From contig NZ_NRSD01000015.1 of NCBI RefSeq assembly GCF_016583985.1, forward strand, positions 1 to 64,000: a stretch of DNA of 64,000 nucleotides, written 5' to 3'. The position numbers and the translations under genes are program-made. The notes under the pieces were generated by a model. The model was not told where the DNA came from, ran no database searches, and was given only the letters and a program-made list of their open reading frames with translations. The stretch comes from Thiocapsa imhoffii (GTDB lineage Bacteria; Pseudomonadota; Gammaproteobacteria; Chromatiales; Chromatiaceae). Positions 37,541-45,885 of the stretch are shown here, piece by piece. Every line of letters starts with the position of its first letter. The stretch's first letter is position 1.

Positions 37541-39258
37541 GGATTCTGTACGGTTAGCACCAGCGCGAGCAAGAGGGCGACGAGGATGACGAGCCACAGC
37601 AATCCCGCGGTCGCCCAGTCGCGCAGGGACCGTTCCGGGTCCGCGGGAGCGGGACCGAACCATTGGACGATCCAGGCGGTCAGGCGTGTCTGTGGCCGTG
37701 CTAGGCCCCGAGCGAGGCGGCGCAGCGCCTGTCGCCCGCTCCAGACCAAGGCGATCCGCAGCGCGCGCAGCGGCACGACCAGATCCCCCGGTGGGACGGC
37801 ATGCTGTAGCGGGCGAAACAGGCCGCGATGGTGACGGGCGGCGTCGAGTAGGGGCCAGGCGATCACGAACGCAATGAGCAGGATGTTCCAGTTCGTCAGC
37901 CAGGCGCCAGGCGTGGCAAACACGAAGGGCATGATGGCGACAATGCCGACCAGCACCGCCCACACGGCCAGCGACGCGGGCTGAGTGCTCGACGGGTCGA
38001 GCGGGTCATGATCGCCGGGGCGCGCCGCAAGTGGGAAACTCCACAGGGTGAATAGGAAGCGGATCATCAAGAGCGTGGTCAGCACCGCCGCGATCATCAC
38101 GGCGGTCTCAAGCCAGCCCCAATCGGTCAGGTTCAGCAGTGGTTTGAGCGCGTCCTTGGCGATGGCTCCACTCGTCAGCGGCCCCCCCGCCATCGCCACG
38201 GCCAGGAGCACGAGGCCGGCCAGCACCCAGACCTGCGTCCTGTCAGGATCGCGGTCCGGCCGGCGCAGGCCCAACCCTAGAAACAAACCGCCCTTCACCA
38301 AGGCATGATGCGTGGCATAGAGGACGAGCCCAGCCGTGCCGACGGGCGCCAACCGCGGGTCGATCAGGATGATGCCCAGGACCAAGACGAAGAGCCCCGC
38401 CTTGCTGATGCTCGAATAGGCGAGGATGACGCGTGGATTCGATTGCAGGAGCCCGACGGTCAGGGCGTAGAACATGCTCACCAGCCCCAGGAAGATGAGG
38501 AGCGTGCCCCAGGCTGGCAGCGCCACATCTCCGAGCGGGAGGAACCGCAGCCAGCCCAGGAGCGCGGTCTTGCTCATGGCTCCACTGAGCATGGCCGCCG
38601 CCGCGATCGGCGCCGCGGGGTAGGCGAGTGGTGCCCAAAAGTGGGCTGGGACCAGACCGGCCTTGATCCCGAACCCGAGAATCACGAGGGCGATCACCCC
38701 TCCCGGGAGCGTGGCGAGATCCGCCGCGTCCGGCATCATGAGGCCGACTTGACTGGCGATCAGCACCAGCGCGACAAACAGCGCGAGTTCGCCAACCAGC
38801 GTCAGGATCAGATAGATCTTGCCCGCGCGCAGGCTTGCGCGATGGCCTTCGTGGATCACGAGGGCATAGCTCGCAATCCCCATCATGGCGAAGCCGGTAT
38901 AGAAGCTGACCAGGTCCTGTGCGACCACGAGCAGGAGATTGCCACTCATGGCGAGGAGGAAAAAGACCCGGAAGCGACCGGCAGCGGGATCCTGCCGCAA
39001 TGCCTCACTCGCCGTGATTCCCCCGACCGCCCAGAGGAAGGCGGTGAAGAACAAGAACAGCCGGGTGGTCTCGTCGAGCCCCAGGTGCATGCCCAGGAGG
39101 ATCCAGGGCAAGGACAGGATCTCGCCGAGCGGGATCACGAAGGCGGCCACCAAGGCCGGCAGTGCAGCCAGTCCTGGTGTCCACCAGGCCGCGGGACGCG
39201 CCGCGACGCCGCTGAGGAGCAGCGGCAAGGCAACGGCGAGGGGGAGGAGCCAGATCAC
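37537..39258 (-). CDS. Antiporter-like membrane subunit 3 (NuoM/MrpD fold)
   Basis: 573 residues with about 14 helices and a 100-residue C-terminal extension ending in another helix (WLVILVALLLALVL). Close paralogue of the next gene. The channel lysines are present (GIKAGLVPAHFW, LSGAMSKTALLGW, HHALVKGGLF), but the TM5 glutamate of active antiporter subunits is replaced by Ala in VSFYTGFAMMGIASY. It is translationally coupled at both ends (ATGA overlaps with subunits 2 and 4). It may therefore be a structural or gating part rather than a full proton channel. Confidence 0.88.
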   Translation of the reverse strand: MIWLLPLAVALPLLLSGVAARPAAWWTPGLAALPALVAAFVIPLGEILSLPWILLGMHLGLDETTRLFLFFTAFLWAVGGITASEALRQDPAAGRFRVFFLLAMSGNLLLVVAQDLVSFYTGFAMMGIASYALVIHEGHRASLRAGKIYLILTLVGELALFVALVLIASQVGLMMPDAADLATLPGGVIALVILGFGIKAGLVPAHFWAPLAYPAAPIAAAAMLSGAMSKTALLGWLRFLPLGDVALPAWGTLLIFLGLVSMFYALTVGLLQSNPRVILAYSSISKAGLFVLVLGIILIDPRLAPVGTAGLVLYATHHALVKGGLFLGLGLRRPDRDPDRTQVWVLAGLVLLAVAMAGGPLTSGAIAKDALKPLLNLTDWGWLETAVMIAAVLTTLLMIRFLFTLWSFPLAARPGDHDPLDPSSTQPASLAVWAVLVGIVAIMPFVFATPGAWLTNWNILLIAFVIAWPLLDAARHHRGLFRPLQHAVPPGDLVVPLRALRIALVWSGRQALRRLARGLARPQTRLTAWIVQWFGPAPADPERSLRDWATAGLLWLVILVALLLALVLTVQNP

Positions 39259-40754
39259 CGTCCGTACTCCCGCTCAGCGATCAGACTGGCCCACTCCAAC
39301 GGGGTGAAGGGCGCGGCCGCGAACAACCCGGCGGCGAGGGCGAGCGCGGCCGTGATGAGGGGTGGCCACAGGAGGGCGCCACCGATCTCGAGGCGTCCCG
39401 GATGGGGGTGTTCGGCAGGCCACTGGGTTGGCGTCGGGCGAAACCAGGTCTTGTAGAGAATGGGCAGGAAATAGGCTGCATTGAGCAGGCTGCTGGCGAC
39501 GAGCACGGCCAGGACCCAATTCGCCCCGGCCTCCGCGGCACCGAGTCCGAGATACCATTTGCTCACGAACCCCGCGACCGGCGGAATCCCGATCATGCCG
39601 AGCGCGCCCAGGGTGAAGGCCAGGGAGGTGCCGGGCATGCGTTTGCCGACGCCATCCATCTCACTGACCTTGTGCACCCCAAGTGCCTCGGCATAGTTTC
39701 CGGCGCAGAAGAAGAGGGTGATCTTCATGAGTCCCTGATGGACCAGGTGGACCACGCCCCCAATGGTCGCGATGGGACCGAAGATCGAGGCGCCGAGCGC
39801 GATGTAGGAGACCTGGCTGACGGTCGAATAGGCGAGCCGCTTCTTCAGACTGTCCTGCGTCAACGCCATCAATGACCCGTAGATGATGGTGATCGAGGCG
39901 ATGATCCCGAGCGCGAACAGCAGGCCGTTGGAATGGGCGAACTGGACCCCGTAGACGTCATAGACGACCCGCACGATTCCGAAGGCGCCGGCCTTGACGA
40001 CCGCGACGGCATGCAGCAACGCGCTGACCGGGGCTGGCGCCACCATGGCTTGCGGCAGCCAGCCGTGCAGTGGCACCAGCGCCGCCTTGACCCCCAGGCC
40101 GCCGAGCAGGACGAAGAAGATGATGACGAGCGTCCCGCGGATTTCCTCGGGAGCGTTGCCGAGGATGCCTCCCTGGGTGAATTCAACCGGTCCCACTAAG
40201 GCTTGCAACCAGATTGCGCCCACCAACAGCAGCGCCCCGCCGCCCATGGTGTAGGCGAGGTAGATCTTGGCGCCGCGGGCAGCATCCGGGGTACCACGGT
40301 GGGCGACCAGGGGGTAGGTCGCCAAGGTGAGGATTTCGTAGAAGACCACGAAGGTCAGCAGGGTACCGCTCAGGGCGATGCCCACCGTGGCCGAGACGCA
40401 GAGGCTGAAGAAGCCAAAGAAGCGGCTCCGGTTGGGCGAATCCTCAAGGTAGCCGATCGCATAGATGGTGGTGACCAGCCACAGTAGGGTCGAGAGCGCG
40501 ACGAACAACACCGAGAGGGCATCGGCGCTCAGCACCAGGTCGATGCCGGGAGCCAGGGTCAGCCGTGTCTCGTAGCTGTGACCGTCGTAGACGCCCCAGA
40601 TCATCCAGATGACCAGGACCAATTTGACTAAGGCCCCGGTCATGTTGAGGACGGTGCGCAGCCGATGACTCTCTTCCTTGAGGAAGAAGATCAGTGCGCC
40701 TGGGATCATCGAACTCAGGACGATGGCGGCGGGCAGGAAGGCGTCGAAGTTCAT
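39255..40754 (-). CDS. mrpD: Antiporter subunit 2 (MrpD/NuoN-like), complete channel residues
   Basis: 499 residues, 14 predicted helices. Keeps the full set of proton-path residues: TM5 Glu in VVFYEILTLATYPL, TM7 Lys in GVKAALVPLHGWLPQA, TM8 Lys in LHAVAVVKAGAFGIVR, and TM12 Lys in HQGLMKITLFFCAG. The family moves protons or sodium within Mrp antiporters and complex I. It overlaps the preceding and following genes by four bases each (ATGA). Confidence 0.9.
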   Translation of the reverse strand: MNFDAFLPAAIVLSSMIPGALIFFLKEESHRLRTVLNMTGALVKLVLVIWMIWGVYDGHSYETRLTLAPGIDLVLSADALSVLFVALSTLLWLVTTIYAIGYLEDSPNRSRFFGFFSLCVSATVGIALSGTLLTFVVFYEILTLATYPLVAHRGTPDAARGAKIYLAYTMGGGALLLVGAIWLQALVGPVEFTQGGILGNAPEEIRGTLVIIFFVLLGGLGVKAALVPLHGWLPQAMVAPAPVSALLHAVAVVKAGAFGIVRVVYDVYGVQFAHSNGLLFALGIIASITIIYGSLMALTQDSLKKRLAYSTVSQVSYIALGASIFGPIATIGGVVHLVHQGLMKITLFFCAGNYAEALGVHKVSEMDGVGKRMPGTSLAFTLGALGMIGIPPVAGFVSKWYLGLGAAEAGANWVLAVLVASSLLNAAYFLPILYKTWFRPTPTQWPAEHPHPGRLEIGGALLWPPLITAALALAAGLFAAAPFTPLEWASLIAEREYGR

Positions 40755-42193
40755 CCTAAGACCCCTTGATCGAGCAGGGTCCAGAGCGGCTGAGCGATGA
40801 GGCCCAGGACGAAGGCGGAGATGAACGCGAGCAGCAGTGCTGGGATTTCGGTACGGGCATCGTTGACAAAGCGATAAGGCGTCGGTTCACGGTTGAAGGC
40901 ATGTCCGAGGACGCGAAAGATGTAGGCCGCCGCCAGCAGGGTACCCAGCATGATGACCACGACCCACCACCAGAGGCCTTGGATCATCGCCTGTTCGATC
41001 ATGATCCACTTGGCGAGAAAGGTGCCGCTCGGCGGCAGTCCGATCAAGGCGACTCCGGCCAGGCCGATGGCGAAGGTCGCCGCGGGTAGGGCCTGGGCCG
41101 CACCGCCGAGTTCGTTGATGCGATCATGGCCGGCGGTTTTCTGCACCAAACCGGCGGCGAGGAAGAATCCGGCCTTGGCAAAGCCATGCGTCATGGCGAG
41201 CAGCACCACGGCAGCGAGGAGGTTGTCGCGCGCAAGCCCGGGCGGCGTGGCGACGAGCAGCGGGAAGGCAATGAAGAGATAACCCATCTGGGCGACCGTG
41301 GAGTAGGCGGCCAGGAGCTTGAGCCGTTCGGCCCGCAGCGCACGCCAGGACCCCCAAATGACCGCCCCGGCTCCGAGGAGTCCGAGCACGTTGGCCACGG
41401 ATGCGTTCAGGACCGGGTCGAACAGGTCGAGCCACAAACGCAGCACCAGATAGAAGGCCGCCTTCACGACCAGCGCGGAGAGCGCCGCGCTCACCGGCGC
41501 GGGGGCGTTGGCATGGGCCGGTGGCAGCCAAAAATGCATTGGAAACAAGGCGGCCTTCAGGAAGAGGCCGCTGAACATCAATGCCATCGCGGTCCAGGCC
41601 ACGAGACCGGGCTCGATCACCTCAGCGAGCAGGCCAATGTCCAACATGCCATAGCGCGAGTAGAGGAGCGCCACACCCATCAGATAGGTCATGGAGCCGA
41701 GCAGTCCCACCAGCAGGTAACGGAGATTGGCCGCCACCGCGGCGCGCGTGCCGGACAGCGCGCCGAGCGCGGCGGCGGACAGACCGAGCAACTCCAGCGT
41801 GACGTAGAGGTTGAAGAGGTCCGTGGCCAGGAAGAGCCCGTTCAGCGCACTCCAGAGCAGCAACCAGAGCGGCCAGAAGTGGCGCCGGGCCGTGGCCGAA
41901 AAATAACTCCCGGCATAGACGCTGACCGCCAGCGCGACCAGATTCGACATCACCAACATGGCGACCGAGAGCCCATCGGCTTGCAAGCCAATCCCGAGTG
42001 GGGCTCCCCAGCCGCCGAAATCCGACCGCACACTGCCGTCCCGCCAAACCCCCAGGCTCAGGACCAGGCTGGTGAGGGTGGTCAGCACGGCTGAGGCCAG
42101 GCCAAGTCCGCGTGCATGACTCGGGGTTGCCGTGACCACGACGGCCCCAAGCAGTGGGAACGCCACCGCGAGAGCGAGCAGATCAATCATCAT
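40751..42193 (-). CDS. mrpD: Antiporter subunit 1 (MrpD-like)
   Basis: 480 residues from the ATG at 42193 (a second ATG follows directly). Proton-path residues are all present: Glu in NLYVTLELLGLSAAAL, Lys in LFLKAALFPMHFWLP, Lys in LSALVVKAAFYLVLR and Lys in THGFAKAGFFLAAG. It overlaps the MrpC stop by 11 bases and the next antiporter gene by four. In position and sequence this is the standard MrpD/MbhH of the module; the following three antiporter-like genes are extra. Confidence 0.9.
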   Translation of the reverse strand: MMIDLLALAVAFPLLGAVVVTATPSHARGLGLASAVLTTLTSLVLSLGVWRDGSVRSDFGGWGAPLGIGLQADGLSVAMLVMSNLVALAVSVYAGSYFSATARRHFWPLWLLLWSALNGLFLATDLFNLYVTLELLGLSAAALGALSGTRAAVAANLRYLLVGLLGSMTYLMGVALLYSRYGMLDIGLLAEVIEPGLVAWTAMALMFSGLFLKAALFPMHFWLPPAHANAPAPVSAALSALVVKAAFYLVLRLWLDLFDPVLNASVANVLGLLGAGAVIWGSWRALRAERLKLLAAYSTVAQMGYLFIAFPLLVATPPGLARDNLLAAVVLLAMTHGFAKAGFFLAAGLVQKTAGHDRINELGGAAQALPAATFAIGLAGVALIGLPPSGTFLAKWIMIEQAMIQGLWWWVVVIMLGTLLAAAYIFRVLGHAFNREPTPYRFVNDARTEIPALLLAFISAFVLGLIAQPLWTLLDQGVLG

Positions 42194-42479
42194 CGGCAGA
42201 CGACCCGTGATCTCGATCCAACCGTTGGCCAAAGGCCAGCGCGAGGGCCGTTGCGCTGACCGCGACCACGATCCCGGTGAGCACCAAGGCATGAGGCACC
42301 GGGTCTGCCGGGGCGGTCAGGCCGCGATACGCCAAGGCCACGAGAGTGTGAAAGACACCGGCGCCCATCACGTTGATGGCAATCAACTTCCGAATGAGCG
42401 GTGGATGCACGATGAAGGACCAGGTGCCGAGCAGGAACAGCAGGATCCCGGATCCACCATAGAGGAACTGAGTGATCAT
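42183..42479 (-). CDS. mrpC: Mrp antiporter subunit C (NuoK-like)
   Basis: 98 residues, three helices: YGGSGILLFLLGTWSFI, a second from KLIAINVMGAGVFHTLVAL, and a third ALVLTGIVVAVSATALALA. This is the NuoK/MrpC arrangement. The charged C-terminus ends in a run of Asp. Coupled by four-base overlap to subunit B upstream and 11 bases to subunit D downstream. Confidence 0.85.
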   Translation of the reverse strand: MITQFLYGGSGILLFLLGTWSFIVHPPLIRKLIAINVMGAGVFHTLVALAYRGLTAPADPVPHALVLTGIVVAVSATALALAFGQRLDRDHGSSADDD

Positions 42480-43156
42480 GTCGCGGACCTCGAGGTGCGC
42501 TCATCCCTCGGTTCGCCACCGAGATAGGCGGCGGCCAAGGTCACGCCGATCGACAGGGTTGCGGCCGTCTCGATGAAAATAATCAACCACTTGGCATAGC
42601 CTTCTGGGTAGGTCAGGAAACCATAGCCGAGGGCCATCAAGATGACGCCAACCGCCGTGAAGACGAGGACGCCGAGCACGCTCAGAAACCGCAGGCGCGT
42701 CTCGCCCGGTAGCCCCGCCGAGGCATCGCCACCGAGCGCCAGCGTCACGCCGGCCGCACCCAACAGGGCGCCAGCCTGAAAGGCCCCGCCTGGTGCATGA
42801 CCGCCCGCCCAGAGCATATAGCCGGTCGAGAGGATCAGTAATGGCACGACCCAGGCGATCATGCCGCCGAGGATGGGGGAGGCCGGTTGGAACGCTGGGG
42901 CCGCCGGACCGAGGGACCAGATTCCAAGCAGGGCCGTCAGGAGGACAGCGACTTCGAGCAAGGTATCGTAAGCGCGAAAATTGAGCAGGACCGAGGTGAT
43001 CGGGTTACTGACACCGCTCTCGGGTACCCGCTCGAGCGCGATCAGGGCAAGGCGATCACCGCCCTCGAGGGCAGCGAGTGAAAAGGCCCAAACCAGCACC
43101 GCGCCGATGGCGATCAGGACGATCGGGATGAGGACTTTCGCCCATGCGGGTGTCAT
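42476..43156 (-). CDS. mrpB: Mrp antiporter subunit B (MbhE + MnhB-like domains)
   Basis: 226 residues, about six helices. The N-terminal third with RAYDTLLEVAVLLTALLGIW is the MbhE-like part of MrpA C-termini; the C-terminal part from about residue 95 is the MnhB domain (GGMIAWVVPLLILSTGYMLW, GGHAPGGAFQAGALLGAAG). In classic Mrp the first part belongs to MrpA; here, as in the Mbh hydrogenases and group 2 Mrp, it is joined to B. Four-base overlaps at both ends. Confidence 0.85.
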   Translation of the reverse strand: MTPAWAKVLIPIVLIAIGAVLVWAFSLAALEGGDRLALIALERVPESGVSNPITSVLLNFRAYDTLLEVAVLLTALLGIWSLGPAAPAFQPASPILGGMIAWVVPLLILSTGYMLWAGGHAPGGAFQAGALLGAAGVTLALGGDASAGLPGETRLRFLSVLGVLVFTAVGVILMALGYGFLTYPEGYAKWLIIFIETAATLSIGVTLAAAYLGGEPRDERTSRSAT

Positions 43157-43443
43157 GAGGTCTCACCCTTCGTGCCCGGTTGACTGGCGTGTTGGCGTTT
43201 CGCCGCCGTCGCGCGCCGCGCCGCGGCCAACATGAGCGCACCGCTGAGACCGGCACCAATCGCGGCCTCGGCCAGCGCGAGGTCGGGGGCGCGCAGACGG
43301 GCCCAGACCAGCGCCAGGAGGAGACCAAAGGCGATGTAGAGGATCACGGCGCGACGCGGCTCGCGACTCATGATCGCGGCGGTGGCGAGAACCAACAGAG
43401 TCACGGTCAACAAGAGGTCAAATAGGAGGAGGAGTTCGCTCAT
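43153..43443 (-). CDS. Mrp/MbhD-type subunit (DUF4040)
   Basis: 96 residues, three helices, containing the conserved DLALAEAAIGAGLSGALML segment of MbhD/DUF4040. In classic Mrp this domain is fused to MrpA; here it is free-standing, so there is no full-length MrpA in the operon. The start at 43443 forms ATGA with the MrpG stop. A longer in-frame extension to 43527 overlaps MrpG and is not expected to be used. Confidence 0.82.
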   Translation of the reverse strand: MSELLLLFDLLLTVTLLVLATAAIMSREPRRAVILYIAFGLLLALVWARLRAPDLALAEAAIGAGLSGALMLAAARRATAAKRQHASQPGTKGETS

Positions 43444-43748
43444 CGTGAATCCTCGCCATCGTTGCGTAAGGCACGTTTCGCGATGAGGTGGGCACCCGTT
43501 GCCCCGGCGAACACGACCAGCAGCCAAATCAAGGCGAGCTTCACCGCGTGGAAGGGGTCGGGCGCGATCAGCATCAACGCGAGGATGATGAAACCAAGAC
43601 CGACATTGTCAGCCTTCGTCAAGGCGTGCAGCCGGCTGAAGCGATCGGGCAAGCGCAGCAGACCGACCGAACCGGCCACAAAAAAAAAGGCGCCTGTACC
43701 CATGAGCACAATCGCCGTCCAATTCAACGGATCGGCTACGTTCATCAT
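43440..43748 (-). CDS. mrpG: Mrp antiporter subunit G
   Basis: 102 residues, three helices, with the signature GLLRLPDRFSRLHALTKADN between helices 1 and 2 and the following VGLGFIILALML. Subunit G is a small structural part of the Mrp complex. The start codon abuts the MrpF stop directly; the end overlaps the DUF4040 gene. Confidence 0.9.
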   Translation of the reverse strand: MMNVADPLNWTAIVLMGTGAFFFVAGSVGLLRLPDRFSRLHALTKADNVGLGFIILALMLIAPDPFHAVKLALIWLLVVFAGATGAHLIAKRALRNDGEDSR

Positions 43749-44012
43749 TCATTCCTCGTTGTCCTGAACCCGTCGTCGCGTGAATGCCGTGACGGCAATC
43801 GCCGCAAGCAGGGAGAAGATGAGCGCAACGTCGATCAGCGCGGTGACCTCGACCACGTTCGCGAGCAGCAGGACCACGGCGATGCCAGAGGTCCCCATCA
43901 ACTGCGCCGCCATCATGCGGTCCGATGGCGTCGGGCCAATTGCGACGCGCACCAGTCCAGCAGCGACGCTGGCCATCAGAATGAGGATCACGATCAGGAT
44001 GGCGTCGGTCAT
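43749..44012 (-). CDS. mrpF: Mrp antiporter subunit F
   Basis: 87 residues from the ATG at 44012 (MTDAILIVILILM), with three helices and the conserved VRVAIGPTPSDRMMAAQLMG loop containing the ion-path Asp-Arg pair. The frame is open to 44114 but would overlap MrpE and exceed the family length. Confidence 0.88.
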   Translation of the reverse strand: MTDAILIVILILMASVAAGLVRVAIGPTPSDRMMAAQLMGTSGIAVVLLLANVVEVTALIDVALIFSLLAAIAVTAFTRRRVQDNEE

Positions 44013-44049
44013 GATGGCGAGCGCGTCATGGCGTTGGGGGGCGTTTGCA

Positions 44050-44595
44050 TCATACAGGCTCGGGTGACGGATGATGCGGATGCGGGGTCGTACGAATCTC
44101 TTCGAGTGACTCATTGAAGAGGATGGCGACCTGCCGCTCCAGACCAGACAGACTCAGATCCAGATCGGCTTCGCGGTCCAAGGCATGGACCTCGACGACG
44201 TCACCTCGGAGGTCCGCGCTCAAGGTTCCCGGCAGGAGGCTGATGCTATCGATGAAGACCAGTCGCGCCGAGGGATTGCGCAGGCGCGTCCGGTAGGAGT
44301 GGAATCCGGGGTTGACGGCCATGCGCGGCCACAACACCCGTGCTGCGACATCAATCGCGCCGAGCAGTGACTCCCACAGGAAATAGGGGGCGAAGCGGAT
44401 GCTGCCGATCACCGATAGGGTCCGCTTGCGTGGTGGCGACAGGCGCATGCTCATGATGGTCGCCGCAATGACCGTGGGGATGCCAATCATCAGCGACTGA
44501 GGGTCGAGGCCGTTGAAAACGAACCACAATCCCATGAAGAGGGTGCCACGGAGTAGGCCCGAAAGGGGGTGGCGGTAAACGTATCGCTTGTTCAT
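44050..44595 (-). CDS. mrpE: Mrp antiporter subunit E
   Basis: 181 residues, first gene of the operon. Two N-terminal helices (GLLRGTLFMGLWFVFNGL, then IGIPTVIAATIMSM) are followed by a hydrophobic stretch APYFLWESLLGAIDVAARVL typical of MrpE, and a soluble C-terminal domain (SISLLPGTLSADLRGDVVEVHAL). The ATG at 44595 has GGAGGG ten bases upstream; 44613 is an alternative. The gene order E-F-G-DUF4040-B-C-D that starts here is that of MbhA-H. Confidence 0.88.
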   Translation of the reverse strand: MNKRYVYRHPLSGLLRGTLFMGLWFVFNGLDPQSLMIGIPTVIAATIMSMRLSPPRKRTLSVIGSIRFAPYFLWESLLGAIDVAARVLWPRMAVNPGFHSYRTRLRNPSARLVFIDSISLLPGTLSADLRGDVVEVHALDREADLDLSLSGLERQVAILFNESLEEIRTTPHPHHPSPEPV

Positions 44596-45155
44596 CGACC
44601 ACGCGCCCTCCATGAGGTCGAGACGACGGCCGCGCGCGCTCTGGATTGGTCGTGATGCATCTGATTCCAGTGTCTGAGCCAGTGTTTGAGCCAGTGCCGC
44701 GGAAACCGCATCCAGGCAGATCTCAATCCAGCCGTGGATGGGTGGGGCGCGAAACCGCGCTGCGCATTATAATCGACTTATTCGGTCTCGTCCGGCGCGA
44801 CTGTCCCGCGACACGGTGGTCTGGCCGACGGGGTCATGACGGCCAGGCGGAGTTCCCCACCAAGAAGCCGTTCGTCACGGATGTATCGACTGTTGGGGCA
44901 GGATCAAGCCGAGTTCAAAGGAGAACGAGAAAAAACTGGATCATCAGGGAAATTCGAACAAAAACCATGAAATAATCGATGTTTTGATTTGGTTTCCATA
45001 AGAAGATACGAACCATCTAAAATAGTGTGCGGCGCGGATGCGGAACTTGTCGAGAGCAGGAAGACCAGAATCGTTCGGTTCACAAGCTCAGACTCGCTTG
45101 CGGGTCGGGCCGAGCCCGCGATCTCAACGGCTCATAGCGAGGCATTTGGAACGAC
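44596..45155. other. Divergent intergenic region, antiporter operon to DUF502 gene
   Basis: 560 bases without a credible gene. It is AT-rich around 44930-45020. A direct repeat TGAGCCAGTG lies at 44675-44684 and 44687-44696. Promoters for the antiporter operon and the DUF502 gene must lie here, but none was certain enough to call. Confidence 0.45.
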
Positions 45156-45851
45156 ATGACGCATTTCCGGCGCTATATCCTGACCGGCGTCGTCACCGTG
45201 ATCCCCATCATGGTGACGCTGTTCGTGTTTTCGTTCTTCCTGAACCTGCTCTCGGGGATTGGCCGACCGAAGGTGATCGTGCTCGCGAATGCCGTGCGCC
45301 CTCTGTCTCCCGACCTGGCGCGCTGGATACTCGACGTGCCCTGGTTGTCATCGACCCTGGCGATCACCCTGACGCTCGTGATGTTCTACGTTCTCGGTTG
45401 GGCGGTGACGAACCTCGTCGGGCGGCGCATCTTGAATCGAATCGAGGATGGCCTGAAGCGGATCCCGTTCGTGACCACCATCTATGGCGCGACGAAAAAA
45501 CTCGTTGAGACATTTCAATCCGATGGGAGCGAGAGGCCGCAAAAGGTCGTGTTGATCGAATTTCCTCACAGCGCCATGAAAGCGGTGGGCTTCCTCACCC
45601 ACACCATGGTCGACGAAGAGACGGGGATCGAACTGGCTGCCGTGTACGTTCCGACTGCACCCAATCCCACCGGCGGCTATCTCGAAATCGTTCCCAAGGA
45701 TCGTGTGATCATGCAAGACTGGTCGGTCGACGAGGCCATGACCTTTGTGATTTCAGGCGGCACCACCGCCCCCGCCACCATTCGCTTCACGAAGCCTGAT
45801 CTCGGCTCGAGTAGCGACGGCTCCGCTTTGATGACGGCGGCTTGCCAATGA
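45156..45851 (+). CDS. DUF502 family membrane protein
   Basis: 231 residues. Two N-terminal helices (YILTGVVTVIPIMVTLFVF and LAITLTLVMFYVLGWAVT) with the family motif RIPFVTTIYGATKKLVETF right after them, followed by a beta-rich cytosolic domain (VVLIEFPHSAMKAVGFLTH, VYVPTAPNPTGGYLEIVP). The role of DUF502 is not established. The gene is 34 bases before the DUF2333 gene and probably co-transcribed. Confidence 0.88.
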   Translation: MTHFRRYILTGVVTVIPIMVTLFVFSFFLNLLSGIGRPKVIVLANAVRPLSPDLARWILDVPWLSSTLAITLTLVMFYVLGWAVTNLVGRRILNRIEDGLKRIPFVTTIYGATKKLVETFQSDGSERPQKVVLIEFPHSAMKAVGFLTHTMVDEETGIELAAVYVPTAPNPTGGYLEIVPKDRVIMQDWSVDEAMTFVISGGTTAPATIRFTKPDLGSSSDGSALMTAACQ

Positions 45852-45885
45852 GATCGATACTTTATCTTTTGATGGAGAGCTAGAC

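Noticed and set aside
38305..39456. A 383-codon plus-strand frame inside the antiporter operon
   Set aside because: Antisense to two membrane subunits with clear helices and conserved lysines; the translated frame is a charged, repetitive sequence typical of a shadow frame.
35849..44595. Complex I (nuo) or a membrane-bound hydrogenase operon
   Set aside because: There are no peripheral-arm, NiFe-hydrogenase or quinone-site subunits; the small E, F, G, B and C subunits mark it as an Mrp-type antiporter.
44646..44975. A 109-codon plus-strand open frame in the divergent intergenic region
   Set aside because: No ribosome site, no family features, and it ends in an AT-rich run; more likely leader sequence.
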